Notes: generated by a model from the sequence alone, not told the origin. Counted from the first letter of the stretch, positions 16,615 to 25,022 are shown. The stretch is 64,000 nucleotides of DNA from Nocardia pseudobrasiliensis NBRC 108224 (GCF_001613105.1 NZ_BDBS01000032.1:101929-165928), one strand, 5' to 3'. A program made the numbers and translations.

Positions 16615-17724
16615 TCAGCCCGGCAGTTGTTCGCGCGCGATGCGGGCGCCGAGTTGTTCCAGCAGCGCGGCGGCGTCGGCCATCGAGCGCTTCGGATCGG
16701 GTTCCAGTTCGGACAGGGTGTAGCAGGCCGAGAATCCGGCTGCGCGCCACTGCTTTTCATCGAGTGAGCAGCGTCCGGCGACCGCCACGACGGGAATTCC
16801 CGCGGCCCGCGCCGCCTCGCACACGCCCATCGGGGCCTTACCGTGCAGGGTCTGTTCGTCGAGGGAGCCCTCACCGGTGACGACGAGATCGGCGCCGGCG
16901 ATCCGGGCGTCGAAGTCGATCAGCTCCAGAATCACCCCGATTCCCGGCCGCACCACCGCGCCGAGCAGGGCCATGGCCCCGAATCCGGTCCCACCGGCCG
17001 CACCGGCGCCCGGCCGCTCGGCGATCGTGGGATCCACCACGCGCGCCCAATTGATCAGCGCCGCTTCGAGAATCGCGCGCTGGCTCGCATCGGCTCCCTT
17101 CTGTTCACCGAAAACGGCTGCCGCACCACGTATTCCGAGCAACGGATTGTCCACATCACTGGCGATCGTGACGACCGTCTCCCGCAGCGCCGGATGCAAC
17201 CCCGACCTATCGATCCGCGCAGCCCGCGCGAGAGCTGCCCCGCCCCAAGGCAATTCACATCCGTCACCATCCAGAATCCGCAACCCCAACGCCTGCAACA
17301 TCCCCGCCCCACCATCGGTGGACGCACTCCCCCCGAGCCCGAGCACGATCTCCCGCACCCCCGATTCGAGCGCATGCGCGATCACCTGCCCCAACCCATA
17401 GGTACTCGCCCCCATCGGATCCAACCGCCCCCCAGGCAATTTCCCCAACCCCACCACCGCGGCCAACTCGACCACAGCGGTCTTCCCAGCCACCGCATAA
17501 ACCCCCTCCACCTCCTCCCCCGTAGGCCCCACCACCCCCACCCCGACCCGCTCCCACCCCGCCGCCACAAACGCCCCCACAGTCCCGTCCCCACCATCCG
17601 CAACCGGCATCCCCACCACCTCAACCCCCACCCGCCCCCGCCGAAACCCCACCCCCAAAGCAGCCACAACCTCCCCCGCCCCCAACGACCCCTTGAACTT
17701 GTCCGGCGCCACCACAACCCGCAT
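16615..17724 (-). CDS. glycerate kinase (GckA/GlxK type)
   Basis: A 369-residue kinase phosphorylating glycerate, in the GlxK family. Conserved blocks are M-R-V-V-V-A-P-D-K-F-K-G-S-L at the start, V-A-D-G-G-D-G-T, G-L-G-G-S-A-S-T-D-G-G-A-G in the middle, and G-A-A-G-G-T-G-F-G-A plus T-G-E-G-S-L-D-E-Q-T-L-H-G-K in the C-terminal half. I choose ATG 17724 because family members begin at this point; ATG 17739 is five codons upstream. The 5' half is strongly G-rich on the coding strand with many GGG/GTG codons, while the 3' half has ordinary codon use. With the glucosylglycerate hydrolase at 36.6 kb it could recycle glycerate, though the two are far apart. Confidence 0.93.
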   Translation of the reverse strand: MRVVVAPDKFKGSLGAGEVVAALGVGFRRGRVGVEVVGMPVADGGDGTVGAFVAAGWERVGVGVVGPTGEEVEGVYAVAGKTAVVELAAVVGLGKLPGGRLDPMGASTYGLGQVIAHALESGVREIVLGLGGSASTDGGAGMLQALGLRILDGDGCELPWGGAALARAARIDRSGLHPALRETVVTIASDVDNPLLGIRGAAAVFGEQKGADASQRAILEAALINWARVVDPTIAERPGAGAAGGTGFGAMALLGAVVRPGIGVILELIDFDARIAGADLVVTGEGSLDEQTLHGKAPMGVCEAARAAGIPVVAVAGRCSLDEKQWRAAGFSACYTLSELEPDPKRSMADAAALLEQLGARIAREQLPG

Positions 17725-17760
17725 CCCGCCATTGTCCATCCCCGGCGCTGACGCGCCGGG

Positions 17761-17900
17761 GAACAGGAAGGATGCGCGCCCGGGGAACAGGAAGGGTGCG
17801 CGCCCGGGGAACAGGAAGGGTGCGCGCCCAGGGAACAGGGAGGATGCGCGCCCAGGGAACAGGGAGGATGCGCGCCCAGGGAACAGGAAGGGGTGCGCCG
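17761..17900. repeat. 24-bp tandem repeat, about 5.8 copies
   Basis: Units begin at 17761, 17785, 17809, 17833, 17857 and 17881, each opening gaacaggaag or gaacagggag and continuing to cgcgcccggg or cgcgcccagg. Copies 1-3 and 4-5 form two sub-types. The period is a multiple of three, so an open frame runs through it, but there is no start signal and I do not call a gene. It lies just 5' of glycerate kinase. Confidence 0.9.
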
Positions 17901-18173
17901 GGGGACACGGGTGGGTTCTGTGCTCGGGTGGTGGGTCGGAGTTCCCAGCCGTGGGGCGGCGAGCCCTCGCGGGCACGGAAATTCGTGCTTTTCAGAGAGA
18001 TCATCACCGGCAGTGGAAATAGCGCAGGCGGCCATGATCTCGCGTGCAGGGCTGTGCGTCAGGAGGGCGCGGGCAGCGGGTTTGCCGCTACCGGCTTCGG
18101 ACCCGTATCGACGTCACCGGCCCGGTGGGAGTCCGTGAAGTTCGCGGGACTACGCGGGCAGCGGGTGGTCGGG
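17901..18173. other. intergenic stretch without recognisable gene
   Basis: Together with the tandem repeat this makes a 449-base gap between glycerate kinase and the S33 hydrolase. I see no gene, operator or hairpin that I can support here. Confidence 0.5.
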
Positions 18174-19718
18174 TCAGTTCAACGGGGCCTGGTCGGCGTG
18201 GTCGGTGGTGGGCGCGCCGGTTTTGAAGTAGGTGAGGACGGCCTGGTCCAGAGGTGTGTTGCCGCGGGCGAAGGTGCCGTGGTCGCCGCCCTCCACCGTG
18301 ATGAGGTGGCCGTGTAGGGCGGTGGTCATGGCTGGGCCGCCCTCGAATTGGGTCAGGGCGTCGTGGCGGCTTTGGAGGATGAGGGGCGGGGTGCGTAGGC
18401 CGTTGTCGGCGATGGGGACGGGGGTGGTCGCGGCGGGCCAGTCGTCGCAGGACACGCCGGAGCGGACCAGGTTGGCGCGGGCGTCCAGGGCGTTGCCGCC
18501 GGAGGCTATGGCCGCGGCCGCGGCGCCGATCAGTTCGGGGTGCGGGGGGACGGCGTTCTCGTTGCAGGTGATGGCGGAGAAGACGTTGCGGCCGGTCGGG
18601 TCGGTCGTGGCGACGCCTTCCAGAGCACGCATCAGCCGGGTGTCGCCGGGGTTGGCGGCCACATCGGCCATGGACTGGGCGAAACTCGGCCAAAAGGTGC
18701 GGGTGTAGGTGGCCACCGAGGTCGCGGCCAGCAGCGGGACCTGGGCCGAGACGCCGCCGGAAGCCAAGGTGCGCACCATGTTCTGCAACTGGCCGATCTG
18801 GTCGCGGCCGCCGTTGAATCCGTCGCGGGCGATATCGGCCAGCGGCTGCGGCAGATTCGCGGACATATCGGCGGTGGTCGCGGGCGGCGGGGTCAGATTG
18901 GCGTACCAGCCGCCGCCCTGCGCGACCACCAGCCGCACCCAGCTCTGATACACCGCCAGCGGCGTCGCGCCCAGGTGATAGTCGCCGTCGTGGGCCGCGA
19001 TCCACGCGAACAGATCGTCGAGCCGCTGTTTACCGGCCATCTGCTGCTGCGCGAACTGCTCGGTCCACACCCAGGCCGGATTCACATTGGAGTCAAGCAC
19101 CATTCGATCCACCCGCTGCGGAAACAGCGAGGCGTACACCGCGCCCAGATAGGTGCCATAGGAGATACCGAGAAAGTCGATACGTTCCAGACCGAGCGCC
19201 GCCCGCACCGCGTCCAGATCGCGCGCGGTGTTCTCGGTGGTGATGGTCCGCAGGTATCCGGGCTGGGCATTCTCACAGGAAGCGCGAGTGACCCCGCGCC
19301 CCTTACGCTCGGCGGAATCGCAATCCAGCGGCGTGGACCAGCGCATTCCACGCGGCTGCACCGCGATCCGGTCGTAATGGGCATTCAGCTCATCCGGTAA
19401 TTCCGAGACATGCCGCGCCCAATAGTCGAGCGCGTCGGCGCCCGGACCGCCCGGATTGGCGAATATCGTTCCCCAGCGCTCGCCGGTGGCGCGAATACGG
19501 CTGACCGTCAGCTCGATTCGCGGCCCCGTCGGCGAGGTGTACTCGCGCGGCGCCGCGATCACCGCGCATTCCGCGCCACGCCCGGCCGTCACCGCGCCAT
19601 CGGGACAGGCGCCGAACTTCGGCGCGGCCTCGGCATCGGCCACTCCGGTGAGCAGGTGGGCCGTCAGCAGCGCCGCGAAAACCCCTGCCGCCGAGCGGCT
19701 CGTCCGTCGTGTCACCAT
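18174..19718 (-). CDS. secreted S33-type alpha/beta hydrolase (tripeptidyl aminopeptidase-like)
   Basis: A 514-residue exported hydrolase. A signal peptide (Arg-rich start, hydrophobic core, A-D-A-E-A-A region near residue 31) is followed by an alpha/beta fold with the oxyanion motif A-N-P-G-G-P-G-A-D (88-95), nucleophile G-I-S186-Y-G-T-Y and, after a long lid, the TAP-like C-terminal part with Asp in S-R-H-D-A-L-T and His in G-D-H-G-T-F. This is the layout of SlpD/E-type and mycobacterial CaeA-like enzymes, which release peptides from N termini or act as esterases. Cysteines in the mature part suggest disulfides. Its 3' end is G-poor on the coding strand. Exact substrate unknown. Confidence 0.9.
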   Translation of the reverse strand: MVTRRTSRSAAGVFAALLTAHLLTGVADAEAAPKFGACPDGAVTAGRGAECAVIAAPREYTSPTGPRIELTVSRIRATGERWGTIFANPGGPGADALDYWARHVSELPDELNAHYDRIAVQPRGMRWSTPLDCDSAERKGRGVTRASCENAQPGYLRTITTENTARDLDAVRAALGLERIDFLGISYGTYLGAVYASLFPQRVDRMVLDSNVNPAWVWTEQFAQQQMAGKQRLDDLFAWIAAHDGDYHLGATPLAVYQSWVRLVVAQGGGWYANLTPPPATTADMSANLPQPLADIARDGFNGGRDQIGQLQNMVRTLASGGVSAQVPLLAATSVATYTRTFWPSFAQSMADVAANPGDTRLMRALEGVATTDPTGRNVFSAITCNENAVPPHPELIGAAAAAIASGGNALDARANLVRSGVSCDDWPAATTPVPIADNGLRTPPLILQSRHDALTQFEGGPAMTTALHGHLITVEGGDHGTFARGNTPLDQAVLTYFKTGAPTTDHADQAPLN

Positions 19719-19828
19719 CCTCGACCGCCTTACCTTCGACCTACTGCATTCTGTTCACCTCAACCTCCGCAGACAACTCGAACGCGACAACCCGGGCCAC
19801 TTACCCACAATCGGCAACCTTCAGGTTC

Positions 19829-19834
19829 TAGGCT
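19829..19834 (+). promoter_or_regulatory. -10 box TAGGCT of the GNAT gene
   Basis: TAGGCT lies six bases before GTG 19841, indicating a leaderless mRNA. Confidence 0.55.
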
Positions 19835-19840
19835 CAGCGA

Positions 19841-20158
19841 GTGCCACAAGGCCTGACAGTCAGCAATAACACGGACCTCGACCGCTTCGAGTTGCACGTG
19901 GACGGCAATCTCGCCGGTATCGCGGAATATCAGGACACCGCCGGCGAGCGCGCCTTCGTGCACACCGAGATCTATCCCCAGTACGAAGGCCAAGGCTACG
20001 GCCGCAAACTCGTACAGGCGGCGCTGGACACCACCCGCGCCGACGCGTACGGGATTCTGCCGCTGTGTCCGATGGTCCGACATTTCGTCGAATCCCGGCC
20101 GGAATATCTCGCACTCGTCCCGCATTGGGCGCGAGAACGTTTCGGCTTGCCGAAATGA
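19841..20158 (+). CDS. small GNAT-family N-acetyltransferase (YjdJ-like)
   Basis: A 105-residue minimal acetyltransferase. The N-terminal strands F-E-L-H-V-D-G-N-L-A-G-I-A-E-Y and the acetyl-CoA loop E-G-Q-G-Y-G-R-K-L-V identify the small GNAT subgroup annotated as GCN5-related or YjdJ-like. The C-terminal P-L-C-P-M-V-R-H-F motif is also conserved in this group. Substrate is unknown. The GTG start is fixed by the -10 box, and there is no obvious Shine-Dalgarno. It is followed by a 135-base gap before the YqgE gene that holds a recurring GAGCGCAGCGAGG motif. Confidence 0.88.
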   Translation: MPQGLTVSNNTDLDRFELHVDGNLAGIAEYQDTAGERAFVHTEIYPQYEGQGYGRKLVQAALDTTRADAYGILPLCPMVRHFVESRPEYLALVPHWARERFGLPK

Positions 20159-20210
20159 GCGAGCTTGCGAGCGCAATCATTGACACAGCGCGCACCGCGC
20201 ATGTCGGCGC

Positions 20211-20226
20211 CGAGCGCAGCGAGGTG
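20211..20226. repeat. intergenic motif GCCGAGCGCAGCGAGG, copy 1
   Basis: The 16-mer occurs here between the GNAT and YqgE genes and again at 34762-34777, where it joins a glycosyltransferase remnant to the deacetylase gene. A related phrase (gagcgagcttgcgagcg) precedes it at 20157-20173. Confidence 0.6.
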
Positions 20227-20293
20227 ACGGCATGAGCGGTAATTGGACATATCTTGAGCGGCATAGGGGTTGTTCCGATGCGATGATGGCGGG

Positions 20294-20908
20294 GTGGCAC
20301 GCGCAGACGAACACGGCGATCGCTCGCGACGCGAATTCCGGCACGAGGACCAGGTTGTCCGGCCCGGCACCCTGCTGATCTCTGCGACCGATCTGGTCGA
20401 GCCATCGTTTCGACGCACGGTCGTCTACATCGTCGAACACAATGACGCGGGCAGTCTGGGCGTGGTACTGAACCGCCCCAGCGACACCGCGGTCCACGAT
20501 GTACTACCGCGCTGGGCCGAACTGGCCGCCCCACCGCGAGCCCTCTATCTGGGCGGACCGGTCAAACGGGATGCGGCCCTGTGTCTGGCCACCGTCCGCG
20601 TCGGCACCCCCATCGACCGCGTCTCCGGCCTGCGCCGGGTGGACGGCCGGGTGGCGCTGCTGGATCTGGACTCCGATCCCGATCAGATCGCGCCGCTGGT
20701 CGAGGGCATCCGCATCTTCGCCGGATATGCGGGCTGGACCTTCGGACAGCTCGAGGGCGAGCTCGAACGCGGCGACTGGATCGTGCTGTCGGCCCTGCCC
20801 ACCGATCCCATCGCCGGGCGCACCGACCTGTGGGCCCAGGTGCTGCGCCGCCAGCCGTTACCGCTGTCGCTACTGGCCACACATCCGATCGAACTCGAAC
20901 GTAACTGA
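20294..20908 (+). CDS. YqgE/AlgH (UPF0301) family protein
   Basis: A 204-residue protein of the UPF0301 family. Conserved segments are R-P-G-T-L-L-I-S-A at about residue 22, V-V-Y-I-V-E-H-N-D-A-G-S-L-G-V-V-L-N-R-P, the Y-L-G-G-P-V block and I-F-A-G-Y-A-G-W-T-F-G-Q-L-E-G-E-L. M. tuberculosis Rv0038 is of the same length and lies close to leuS, as here on a larger scale. Function is uncertain; AlgH is linked to transcription of alginate genes in Pseudomonas. GTG 20294 is chosen because an upstream extension would add only low-quality sequence. Confidence 0.92.
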   Translation: MARADEHGDRSRREFRHEDQVVRPGTLLISATDLVEPSFRRTVVYIVEHNDAGSLGVVLNRPSDTAVHDVLPRWAELAAPPRALYLGGPVKRDAALCLATVRVGTPIDRVSGLRRVDGRVALLDLDSDPDQIAPLVEGIRIFAGYAGWTFGQLEGELERGDWIVLSALPTDPIAGRTDLWAQVLRRQPLPLSLLATHPIELERN

Positions 20909-20972
20909 ATCTCGTATATACCTAGTGTGGGCACTATCTGGACAAACCCGCGTCGACTGATGCGGTGAGCGT

Positions 20973-21563
20973 ATGGCCGGCTCATCACGGACACCCAGCG
21001 ACGGGGCTGATACACAACCGTCCCGCGTCGGCCCGCCGATCCCCGACGGCGCCGACCCCGACTCGACACAGGCGCACCTGTTGCGGGTGCTCTACGACCA
21101 GCACGCGACGGCGCTGTGGCGCTACACCTACAGCCTCGTCGGGGATTCGGGCCGCGCCGAGGACATCGTGCAGGAGACCCTGCTGCGGGCGTGGCAGCGC
21201 CCGCACGTCCTCGACCAGTCCACCGCATCCGCCCGAGCGTGGCTGTTCACCGTGGCCCGAAATATGGCCGTCGACGAGCATCGCAGCGCCCGCAGCCGAC
21301 GCGAGTTCCGCACCGACACCCCGCCCGAACAGACCAGTCCCGATCAGGCGGACCGCGCGCTGGACGGCTGGTTGATCGCCGACGCGCTGGCCCGGCTGAG
21401 CATCGACCACCGCGAGGTGATCGTGCGGGCCTACTACCGTGGGTTGACGACCCAGCAGATCGCCGCGGAGCTGGCCATTCCGGAGGGCACGGTGAAATCC
21501 CGGATGCACTACGGAATGCGCGCGCTCCGCTCCGCACTACAGGAAATGGGGGTGACGAGGTGA
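20973..21563 (+). CDS. sigL: ECF sigma factor, SigL-like
   Basis: A 196-residue extracytoplasmic-function sigma factor. Region 2 (L-Y-D-Q-H-A-T-A-L-W-R-Y-T-Y-S-L-V-G-D through R-A-E-D-I-V-Q-E-T-L-L-R-A-W) and region 4 (L-S-I-D-H-R-E-V-I-V-R-A-Y-Y-R-G through I-P-E-G-T-V-K-S-R-M-H-Y) are intact, and the text follows mycobacterial SigL closely, ending in the same L-Q-E-M-G-V-T-R style tail. The first 35 residues are an extra acidic, unstructured lead. The stop overlaps the start of a zinc-type anti-sigma gene by four bases (GTGA), the standard arrangement for coupled expression. SigL targets in mycobacteria include envelope lipid genes. Confidence 0.92.
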   Translation: MAGSSRTPSDGADTQPSRVGPPIPDGADPDSTQAHLLRVLYDQHATALWRYTYSLVGDSGRAEDIVQETLLRAWQRPHVLDQSTASARAWLFTVARNMAVDEHRSARSRREFRTDTPPEQTSPDQADRALDGWLIADALARLSIDHREVIVRAYYRGLTTQQIAAELAIPEGTVKSRMHYGMRALRSALQEMGVTR

Positions 21564-22348
21564 CCGACGACGAGTACGCGACGTGGGATGCGCCGTATGT
21601 ACTCGGTGCACTCGAACGGGCCGAACGGCTCGAGTACGAACAACATCTGACCGCCTGCCCCCACTGCCGCGCCGCGGTGGCGGAGTTGGCCGGAATACCC
21701 GGACTGCTCGGTCGGGTGGAGGCCGAGGTCGCGCTGGCGCTGGTGGATCCGATCCCGCGCCAACCGCTTCCGGCCCGGCTGACCGTGCCCGACATCATCG
21801 GCGACCACACCGCGAAAACCGACGGCCACCGCGGCCTCCCGGAGTCGCGAGTGGACGAACCGGCCGAGCCACCGGTCGATCTGCTGCCCCGCTTGGCCGA
21901 ACGCACCCGCGGACAACGCCGCCGCGGCCGATGGGCGGCCGTCGGCGCGGCGGTGGCGACCGCGGCGGCCGCGGTGGCGATCGCGATTCCGATCACCGCG
22001 ACGGTGGCCCAGCGCGACGCCCCGCCCGCGGCGACCCAGGTGGTGGCGGAGCGACAGCTCGAACCCGTTGCGGCGACCCCGGTTTCGGCGAGTGTCAAGC
22101 TGCTCGACGCGGACGGGCGGGCGACGGTGGAGATGTCGTGCCGGTACCCGGCGGGCGAGCAGTCGTATCGGACCGAGTTCGAACTCTGGCTGACCTCGCG
22201 CACGGGCACCGCGGCGAAACTCATGGGCTGGTCGGCCGGACCGGGCGAGGCGCTGACCATGACACGGACCACCGATCTGCCGCCCGATCAGATCGCCTCG
22301 CTCGAGGTGCGCACCGGCGGGGCGACGGTGCTGCGGTCGGCGATCTGA
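21560..22348 (+). CDS. rslA: anti-sigma factor, RslA-like zinc type
   Basis: A 262-residue membrane anti-sigma factor for the upstream SigL. The N-terminal ZAS domain carries H29-x3-C33-x2-C36 (H-L-T-A-C-P-H-C), which binds zinc and can be opened by oxidation to free the sigma factor. A single Ala-rich membrane helix lies at about 137-160, preceded by an Arg-rich stretch (cytoplasmic side). The outside domain (about 100 residues) matches the Anti-sigma-K pattern, with V-K-L-L-D-A-D-G-R-A and D-L-P-P-D-Q-I-A-S-L-E. GTG 21560 overlaps the sigma gene by four bases. The stop lies one base from the convergent DUF1772 stop. Confidence 0.9.
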   Translation: MTDDEYATWDAPYVLGALERAERLEYEQHLTACPHCRAAVAELAGIPGLLGRVEAEVALALVDPIPRQPLPARLTVPDIIGDHTAKTDGHRGLPESRVDEPAEPPVDLLPRLAERTRGQRRRGRWAAVGAAVATAAAAVAIAIPITATVAQRDAPPAATQVVAERQLEPVAATPVSASVKLLDADGRATVEMSCRYPAGEQSYRTEFELWLTSRTGTAAKLMGWSAGPGEALTMTRTTDLPPDQIASLEVRTGGATVLRSAI

Positions 22349-22349
22349 G

Positions 22350-22832
22350 TCAGAGCAGCGCCAGCCCCACGCACAGCCCGGCGATCGCGGTGGCCTGCAG
22401 GCCGATCCGATAGCCCAGGATGCTGTCCCATTTGTCCTGCAGTGCACGGGCATTCGGCGGAATGACGCCGGTGCGGGCGGCCTCGGTCTGGGCGGTGTTG
22501 ATCGGCTTGGCCACGCGCAGATAGAACGCCATCCAGGTGATCAGGGCGAGCACCGTGACTCCCAGGGCGACGGCCGCGCCCGCCTGTCCCGCGATCAGCG
22601 CGGCCACCAGTGCCAGCACCGCGGTGATCGCGCCACCCGCGCCGGCGAACGGCATCCGGCGGTCGCCGTAGTAATGCCCCCAACCGGCCGACACCGTCAC
22701 GGTCGCGTCGTCGAGACGTTTGTAGACCGACCGCATGATCAATCCGGCGCAGGCGTCGGTGCCGTAGATGATGCCGTTGCCGAGGACGGCGAGGACAGCG
22801 AGAACCTGTGCGGCCGTGGTGAACATCTGCAT
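22350..22832 (-). CDS. DUF1772 (anthrone oxygenase-like) membrane protein
   Basis: A 160-residue protein with four predicted helices and the DUF1772 pattern: N-G-I-I-Y-G-T-D-A-C at residues 19-28, W-G-H-Y-Y-G-D-R-R-M-P in the first loop and N-A-R-A-L-Q-D-K-W-D-S before the last helix. DUF1772 members include anthrone oxygenases of polyketide pathways, but most actinobacterial ones are uncharacterised. AGGAGA precedes the ATG at a good distance. Two copies of CTAGC-N3-GCTAG lie just upstream, indicating tight control by a dimeric repressor that is not encoded next door. It is also close to the end of the four-gene biosynthetic operon, but on a separate transcript. Confidence 0.85.
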   Translation of the reverse strand: MQMFTTAAQVLAVLAVLGNGIIYGTDACAGLIMRSVYKRLDDATVTVSAGWGHYYGDRRMPFAGAGGAITAVLALVAALIAGQAGAAVALGVTVLALITWMAFYLRVAKPINTAQTEAARTGVIPPNARALQDKWDSILGYRIGLQATAIAGLCVGLALL

Positions 22833-22847
22833 TCTCCTACTCGAAAT

Positions 22848-22860
22848 CTAGCATTGCTAG
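22848..22860. promoter_or_regulatory. operator palindrome 1 before the DUF1772 gene
   Basis: CTAGC-ATT-GCTAG, a perfect 5-bp inverted repeat with a 3-base centre, 16 bases before the start codon. Confidence 0.65.
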
Positions 22861-22874
22861 CTTGTAGAGCAAGA

Positions 22875-22887
22875 CTAGCAGCGCTAG
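22875..22887. promoter_or_regulatory. operator palindrome 2 before the DUF1772 gene
   Basis: CTAGC-AGC-GCTAG, the same arms as the first copy 27 bases away. Two identical-arm sites in tandem suggest cooperative binding of a TetR-like dimer. Confidence 0.65.
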
Positions 22888-22907
22888 GCGAGTGTTGTCG
22901 AGACTGC

Positions 22908-23987
22908 TCAGTTCCGCGGTTCACGCACGGTCAGCGACCGCAGGCCGAGGGATTCGGGCATCGAATCGCCCAGGGCGGCGCGCACCGCGGCGTCGGCGGC
23001 CGGATCGCCCACCGCGATACGCGCACTGCCGTCGGGATAGCCCTTGGCGACGATGCCGGCGCGCGTCAGCGCGTCCACGATGCCGGGGCCCGGCAGGTAG
23101 AGAAAGTTGGCGCGACTGCGGGGCACGCGAAGGCCGTTGCGCCGCAGGGTGGTTCGCAGGATCTCCCGTCCGGCTGTGATGCGCAGGACACGCTCGGCCA
23201 GTTCGGCCTCGGCCGCGTAGGAGGCGGCCACGGCCGCGACCGACGCCTCCGGAATCCCGAACGGCAGCTGCAGACCGCGCACCCGCGCCACCAGCTCCGC
23301 CGCGCCGAAGGCATAGCCGATCCGCAGCCCCGCCAGGCCGTACGCCTTGGAAAAGGTGCGCAGCACCAACAGGTTCGGATAGCGATCGATGAGTTCGAGC
23401 TGATCGAGAGCGTCTGTCGCACCGAGGAATTCGACATACGCCTCGTCCAGGACCACCGGCACATGCCGCGGAATCCCGAACAGGAACGCCTTCAGCTCAC
23501 TGGCCGCCACGACGGTGCCTGTGGGATTGTGGGGGCGGCACACCACGACCAGGCCGGTGCGCTCGTCCACCGCACGCGCCATCGCCCACAGATCCTGCCA
23601 TCCCGACGAATCCAGCGGCACCGCAACGGCTTCCAGTCCGGCCATCCCAGCCATGATCGGATATCCGTCGAAGGTCGGCGCTGCGAATACCACACGCTGT
23701 CCCGGCGCGGTCAGCGCCTGCATGATCTGCAGTACGACGCCCGTCGCCCCGGAGCCGACCACCACCTGATCGGCCCGCGCCCCGAGATGCTCCGCGATCA
23801 GGTTCGGCAGCCGTCGCGGCAGAAATTCCGGATAGCGATTGGCGCGCCGCAGCGCGCTCTGCACCGCCTCGAGCACCGAAGGCAAAGGCGGAAAGGGATT
23901 CTCGCTCAGCGACAGGTCGTAGCGCACGGCCCCCGACGGCGACCACGGCATCGTATCGCGGCCCGGCCGGGTGGCCGATCGGCTCAT
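22908..23987 (-). CDS. PLP-dependent aminotransferase, HisC-like
   Basis: A 359-residue class I/II fold-type I aminotransferase resembling histidinol-phosphate aminotransferases. S-E-N-P-F-P-P-L-P near residue 28, P-H-N-P-T-G-T (152-158), D-E-A-Y-V-E-F (181-187) and the PLP lysine K214 in R-T-F-S-K-A-Y-G-L-A-G-L-R are present, with the R-x-x-F-L-Y tail motif as R-S-R-A-N-F-L-Y. It is the last gene of a four-gene operon and overlaps the KAS III-like gene by four bases. No other histidine genes are near, so a role in making or tailoring a small metabolite with its operon partners is more likely than histidine synthesis. Confidence 0.9.
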   Translation of the reverse strand: MSRSATRPGRDTMPWSPSGAVRYDLSLSENPFPPLPSVLEAVQSALRRANRYPEFLPRRLPNLIAEHLGARADQVVVGSGATGVVLQIMQALTAPGQRVVFAAPTFDGYPIMAGMAGLEAVAVPLDSSGWQDLWAMARAVDERTGLVVVCRPHNPTGTVVAASELKAFLFGIPRHVPVVLDEAYVEFLGATDALDQLELIDRYPNLLVLRTFSKAYGLAGLRIGYAFGAAELVARVRGLQLPFGIPEASVAAVAASYAAEAELAERVLRITAGREILRTTLRRNGLRVPRSRANFLYLPGPGIVDALTRAGIVAKGYPDGSARIAVGDPAADAAVRAALGDSMPESLGLRSLTVREPRN

Positions 23988-25015
23988 ACCGTCGCTCCCC
24001 AGCGCACGGCCGCGGCCCCCGCGAAATCACCGGCGTGGGCGAAGGCCGCCATCAGTACGACCGAACCGGGCCGCAGCCGTCCCGCTCGATTCTCGATGTC
24101 GAGGGTGACCGGAATGCCCGCGGCGAACAGATTTCCGCAGCGATCGAAGGTGTCGGGATGGCGTTCGGCGGGCAGTTCCAGTGCGTCGTGCCAGTTGCGC
24201 AGGAACAGCCGATTGGGCTGATTGGTGACGAAGGTGTCGATATCGCGGCCCTTCACCCCGATACGATCGCAGACCGCCAACGCCACCTCGGGCACCAGCC
24301 GATTGCCGCGCGCGAACACCTTGGTGATCTTCGATTCACTGAAACTCACACAACCCTGCCCCTCGCCGGGCTCCCAGTACTTGCGGTCGGATCCGGTCCC
24401 GAAATCCATATCACCCGCGAATTCCGGATAGGTCCGGCATTCGATATCGAGGATCGGGGCCCGATCGTCCTTCAGCAGCAGTCCGACACCGCAGCCGTCA
24501 CCGGGCACCGGCGCCTGCGCCAGCCCGCGAATGTCGGTCTGGGTGAACACCGGACCGGCGGTGTTCTGGGTGACCGCGATCAGAGCGCTGCGAGCCTCGG
24601 TGGTCCGCAGGATCATTCTGGCCAGCTGCATCATGTGCACGAAGGCGGCGCAACCGCCGTTGTGCACGTCGAACACCCAATTCGGCCGCATCCCCAGCCG
24701 CCGCGCCACCTCGGGCCCGCAGCCCATCACCGGATTGGTGGGCAGCTGGGTATGGGTGAGCAATACGTCTATATTCGAAAGCAGTTCGACACCATGGCGT
24801 TCCACCAGCGGCGCGACCGCGCGCTCGACCATATCGACCGCCGTCTCGTCGCGGTCGACGTGATGGCGCGCCTTGGGCGCGCGGAACATCACGTTCTTGG
24901 CCATCCGCTCGGAGCGGGAGAATTGCGTGAAGTACTCGGTCCCCACCGGTTCGCCGGGCAGATAGCTGGCCACATCGACCAGGCTGACCGCAGCCCCGGA
25001 ATCCTCGAAATCCAT
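23984..25015 (-). CDS. KAS III-like condensing enzyme with altered triad
   Basis: A 343-residue thiolase-fold protein of the FabH/KAS III group. The nucleophile is in H-N-G-G-C122-A-A-F. Where FabH has the catalytic His of H-Q-A-N, this protein reads T-N265-Q-P-N, so the His is replaced by Asn; the second Asn is kept (G-N295-L-F-A-A-G). A His in A-F-A-H-A-G-D-F near residue 327 might substitute. Such variants are often acyl transferases rather than decarboxylating condensing enzymes. It lies seven bases after the SRPBCC gene and overlaps the aminotransferase gene. It probably transfers an acyl group onto a product of the ThDP enzyme; this is an inference. Confidence 0.85.
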   Translation of the reverse strand: MDFEDSGAAVSLVDVASYLPGEPVGTEYFTQFSRSERMAKNVMFRAPKARHHVDRDETAVDMVERAVAPLVERHGVELLSNIDVLLTHTQLPTNPVMGCGPEVARRLGMRPNWVFDVHNGGCAAFVHMMQLARMILRTTEARSALIAVTQNTAGPVFTQTDIRGLAQAPVPGDGCGVGLLLKDDRAPILDIECRTYPEFAGDMDFGTGSDRKYWEPGEGQGCVSFSESKITKVFARGNRLVPEVALAVCDRIGVKGRDIDTFVTNQPNRLFLRNWHDALELPAERHPDTFDRCGNLFAAGIPVTLDIENRAGRLRPGSVVLMAAFAHAGDFAGAAAVRWGATV

Positions 25016-25022
25016 TGTCTTC

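Noticed and set aside
17693..18022. Open frame through the 24-bp tandem repeat (R-P-G-N-R repeats)
   Set aside because: No Shine-Dalgarno or -10 box, partly antisense to glycerate kinase; the frame is a by-product of the 24-base period.
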